Shown piece after piece: positions 63,259 through 64,000 of a stretch of DNA of 64,000 nucleotides; position 1 is the first letter of the stretch; every line of letters starts with the position of its first letter. This DNA is from Pseudomonas sp. KU26590 (GTDB lineage: Bacteria; Pseudomonadota; Gammaproteobacteria; Pseudomonadales; Pseudomonadaceae). The notes below the pieces were generated by a model. It was not told where the DNA came from, searched no databases, and saw only the letters and a program-made list of their open reading frames with translations. Both the position numbers and the translations under genes were made by a program. The stretch lies in the NCBI RefSeq assembly GCF_026153515.1, contig NZ_CP110644.1:2633501-2697500 (forward strand), in the 5' to 3' direction.

Positions 63259-64000
63259 TTACATATTGGGGTAGGTCGGGCCGCCTGCGCCTTCCGGTGC
63301 TACCCACGTAATGTTCTGCGACGGGTCTTTGATGTCGCAGGTTTTGCAGTGGACGCAATTCTGCGCGTTGATCTGGAAGCGCTTGGCGCCGTCTTCCTGG
63401 GTCACCACCTCGTAAACCCCCGCCGGGCAGTAACGCTGCGCAGGCTCATCCCATTTGGGCAGGTTGACGCTGATCGGGATGCTCGGATCCTTCAGCTTCA
63501 AGTGGCACGGCTGCTCTTCTTCGTGGTTGGTGCCGGAGATGAACACCGAGCTCAACTTGTCGAAGCTCAGCTTGCCGTCGGGTTTCGGGTAATCAATCTT
63601 CTTCGAGTCAGCCGCCAGCTTCATGCACGCATAGTCCGGCGTGGTGTCGTGCAGGGTGAAGGGGATCTTGCCGCCAAACAGGTTCTGGTCGATGAAATTG
63701 AACGCGCCACCGAAGATCGCGCCGAACTTGTGCACCGCCGGCCCGAAGTTGCGGCTGGCGAACAGTTCTTCGTGCAGCCAGCTGGCCTTGAAACCCTCGA
63801 CGTAGCCGTTCAGCGCGTCGCCACCCTCGTTGCCGGCGAACAGCGCATCCGCCACCGCTTCAGCGGCGAGCATGCCGGACTTCATGGCGGTGTGGCTTCC
63901 CTTGATCTTGGCAAAATTCAGCGTGCCCAGGTCGCAACCGATCAGCGCGCCGCCGGGGAAGACCATCTTCGGCAACGAATTCAGGCCGCCCTTGCAGATC
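63259..64000 (-). CDS. Electron transfer flavoprotein-ubiquinone oxidoreductase, C-terminal part (partial)
   Basis: The C-terminal 247 or so residues; the gene continues beyond the window end. The enzyme passes electrons from ETF to ubiquinone at the inner membrane. Visible are the FAD-domain end (FPGGALIGCDLGTLNFAKIKGSH), the membrane-surface part, and the [4Fe-4S] ferredoxin-like domain with CPAGVYEV and C-V-H-C-K-T-C-D-I-K-D-P. It ends GGPTYPNM, typical of the family. Confidence 0.95.
   Translation of the reverse strand, partial: ICKGGLNSLPKMVFPGGALIGCDLGTLNFAKIKGSHTAMKSGMLAAEAVADALFAGNEGGDALNGYVEGFKASWLHEELFASRNFGPAVHKFGAIFGGAFNFIDQNLFGGKIPFTLHDTTPDYACMKLAADSKKIDYPKPDGKLSFDKLSSVFISGTNHEEEQPCHLKLKDPSIPISVNLPKWDEPAQRYCPAGVYEVVTQEDGAKRFQINAQNCVHCKTCDIKDPSQNITWVAPEGAGGPTYPNM

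Overview
The window is chromosomal DNA from a Pseudomonas of the P. fluorescens type. Three things point there: the gene order tyrB-uvrB-DHA2 efflux-gltX-tRNA(Ala/Glu)-TetR and LysR-leuCD-leuB-asd is the order known in Pseudomonas, the coding GC is high, and almost every intergenic gap holds pseudomonad REP palindromes in inverted pairs (REPINs).

Layout. 1-4241: end of a hydroxamate siderophore locus (TonB receptor tail, MbtH, SyrP-like hydroxylase, PvdF formyltransferase, FhuF reductase). 4242-6902: a polymorphic toxin/immunity pair between 110-bp direct repeats. 6903-14643: a complete non-phosphorylating L-fucose pathway with its FadR-type regulator. 14840-17825: an SDR, a DHA2 efflux pump and a small acidic protein. 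17919-24763: a HutC-type regulator, a polar amino-acid-type ABC transporter and an FAD dehydrogenase, with a divergent 2OG oxygenase; three GTnTAnAC sites link these genes. 25693-33813: tyrB, uvrB, EmrAB-like efflux, gltX. 34032-34525: two tRNA-Ala(GGC)/tRNA-Glu(TTC) pairs. 34721-37676: TetR, thioesterase, dusC and an Hsp20 gene with a sigma-32 promoter and a ROSE-type RNA thermometer. 38084-43655: LysR, leuC, leuD, leuB, asd. 44671-45816: acyltransferase. 46210-50740: dgoK-dgoA-dgoD-dgoT for D-galactonate. 50741-59776: a REP-free accessory island carrying a three-gene Shango-type anti-phage operon (TerB-domain protein, ATPase, helicase). 59777-64000: duplicated end of the dgoT gene, IclR regulator, YahK-type alcohol dehydrogenase, AraC regulator, and the end of ETF-ubiquinone oxidoreductase.

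Two features stand out. First, the defence island sits exactly between two 82-bp copies of the 3' end of the galactonate transporter gene (50661-50742 and 59777-59858, 3 mismatches), so its insertion point can be read directly. It separates the dgo operon from an IclR gene that probably regulates it. Second, a roughly 275-bp non-coding element occurs six times in three loci (148-1300, 24839-25638, 43703-44683), always as an inverted pair around REP-type hairpins. Stems keep pairing while their bases change between copies, which is evidence of selection for a folded RNA or single-stranded DNA. No integrase, transposase, CRISPR array or rRNA was seen.
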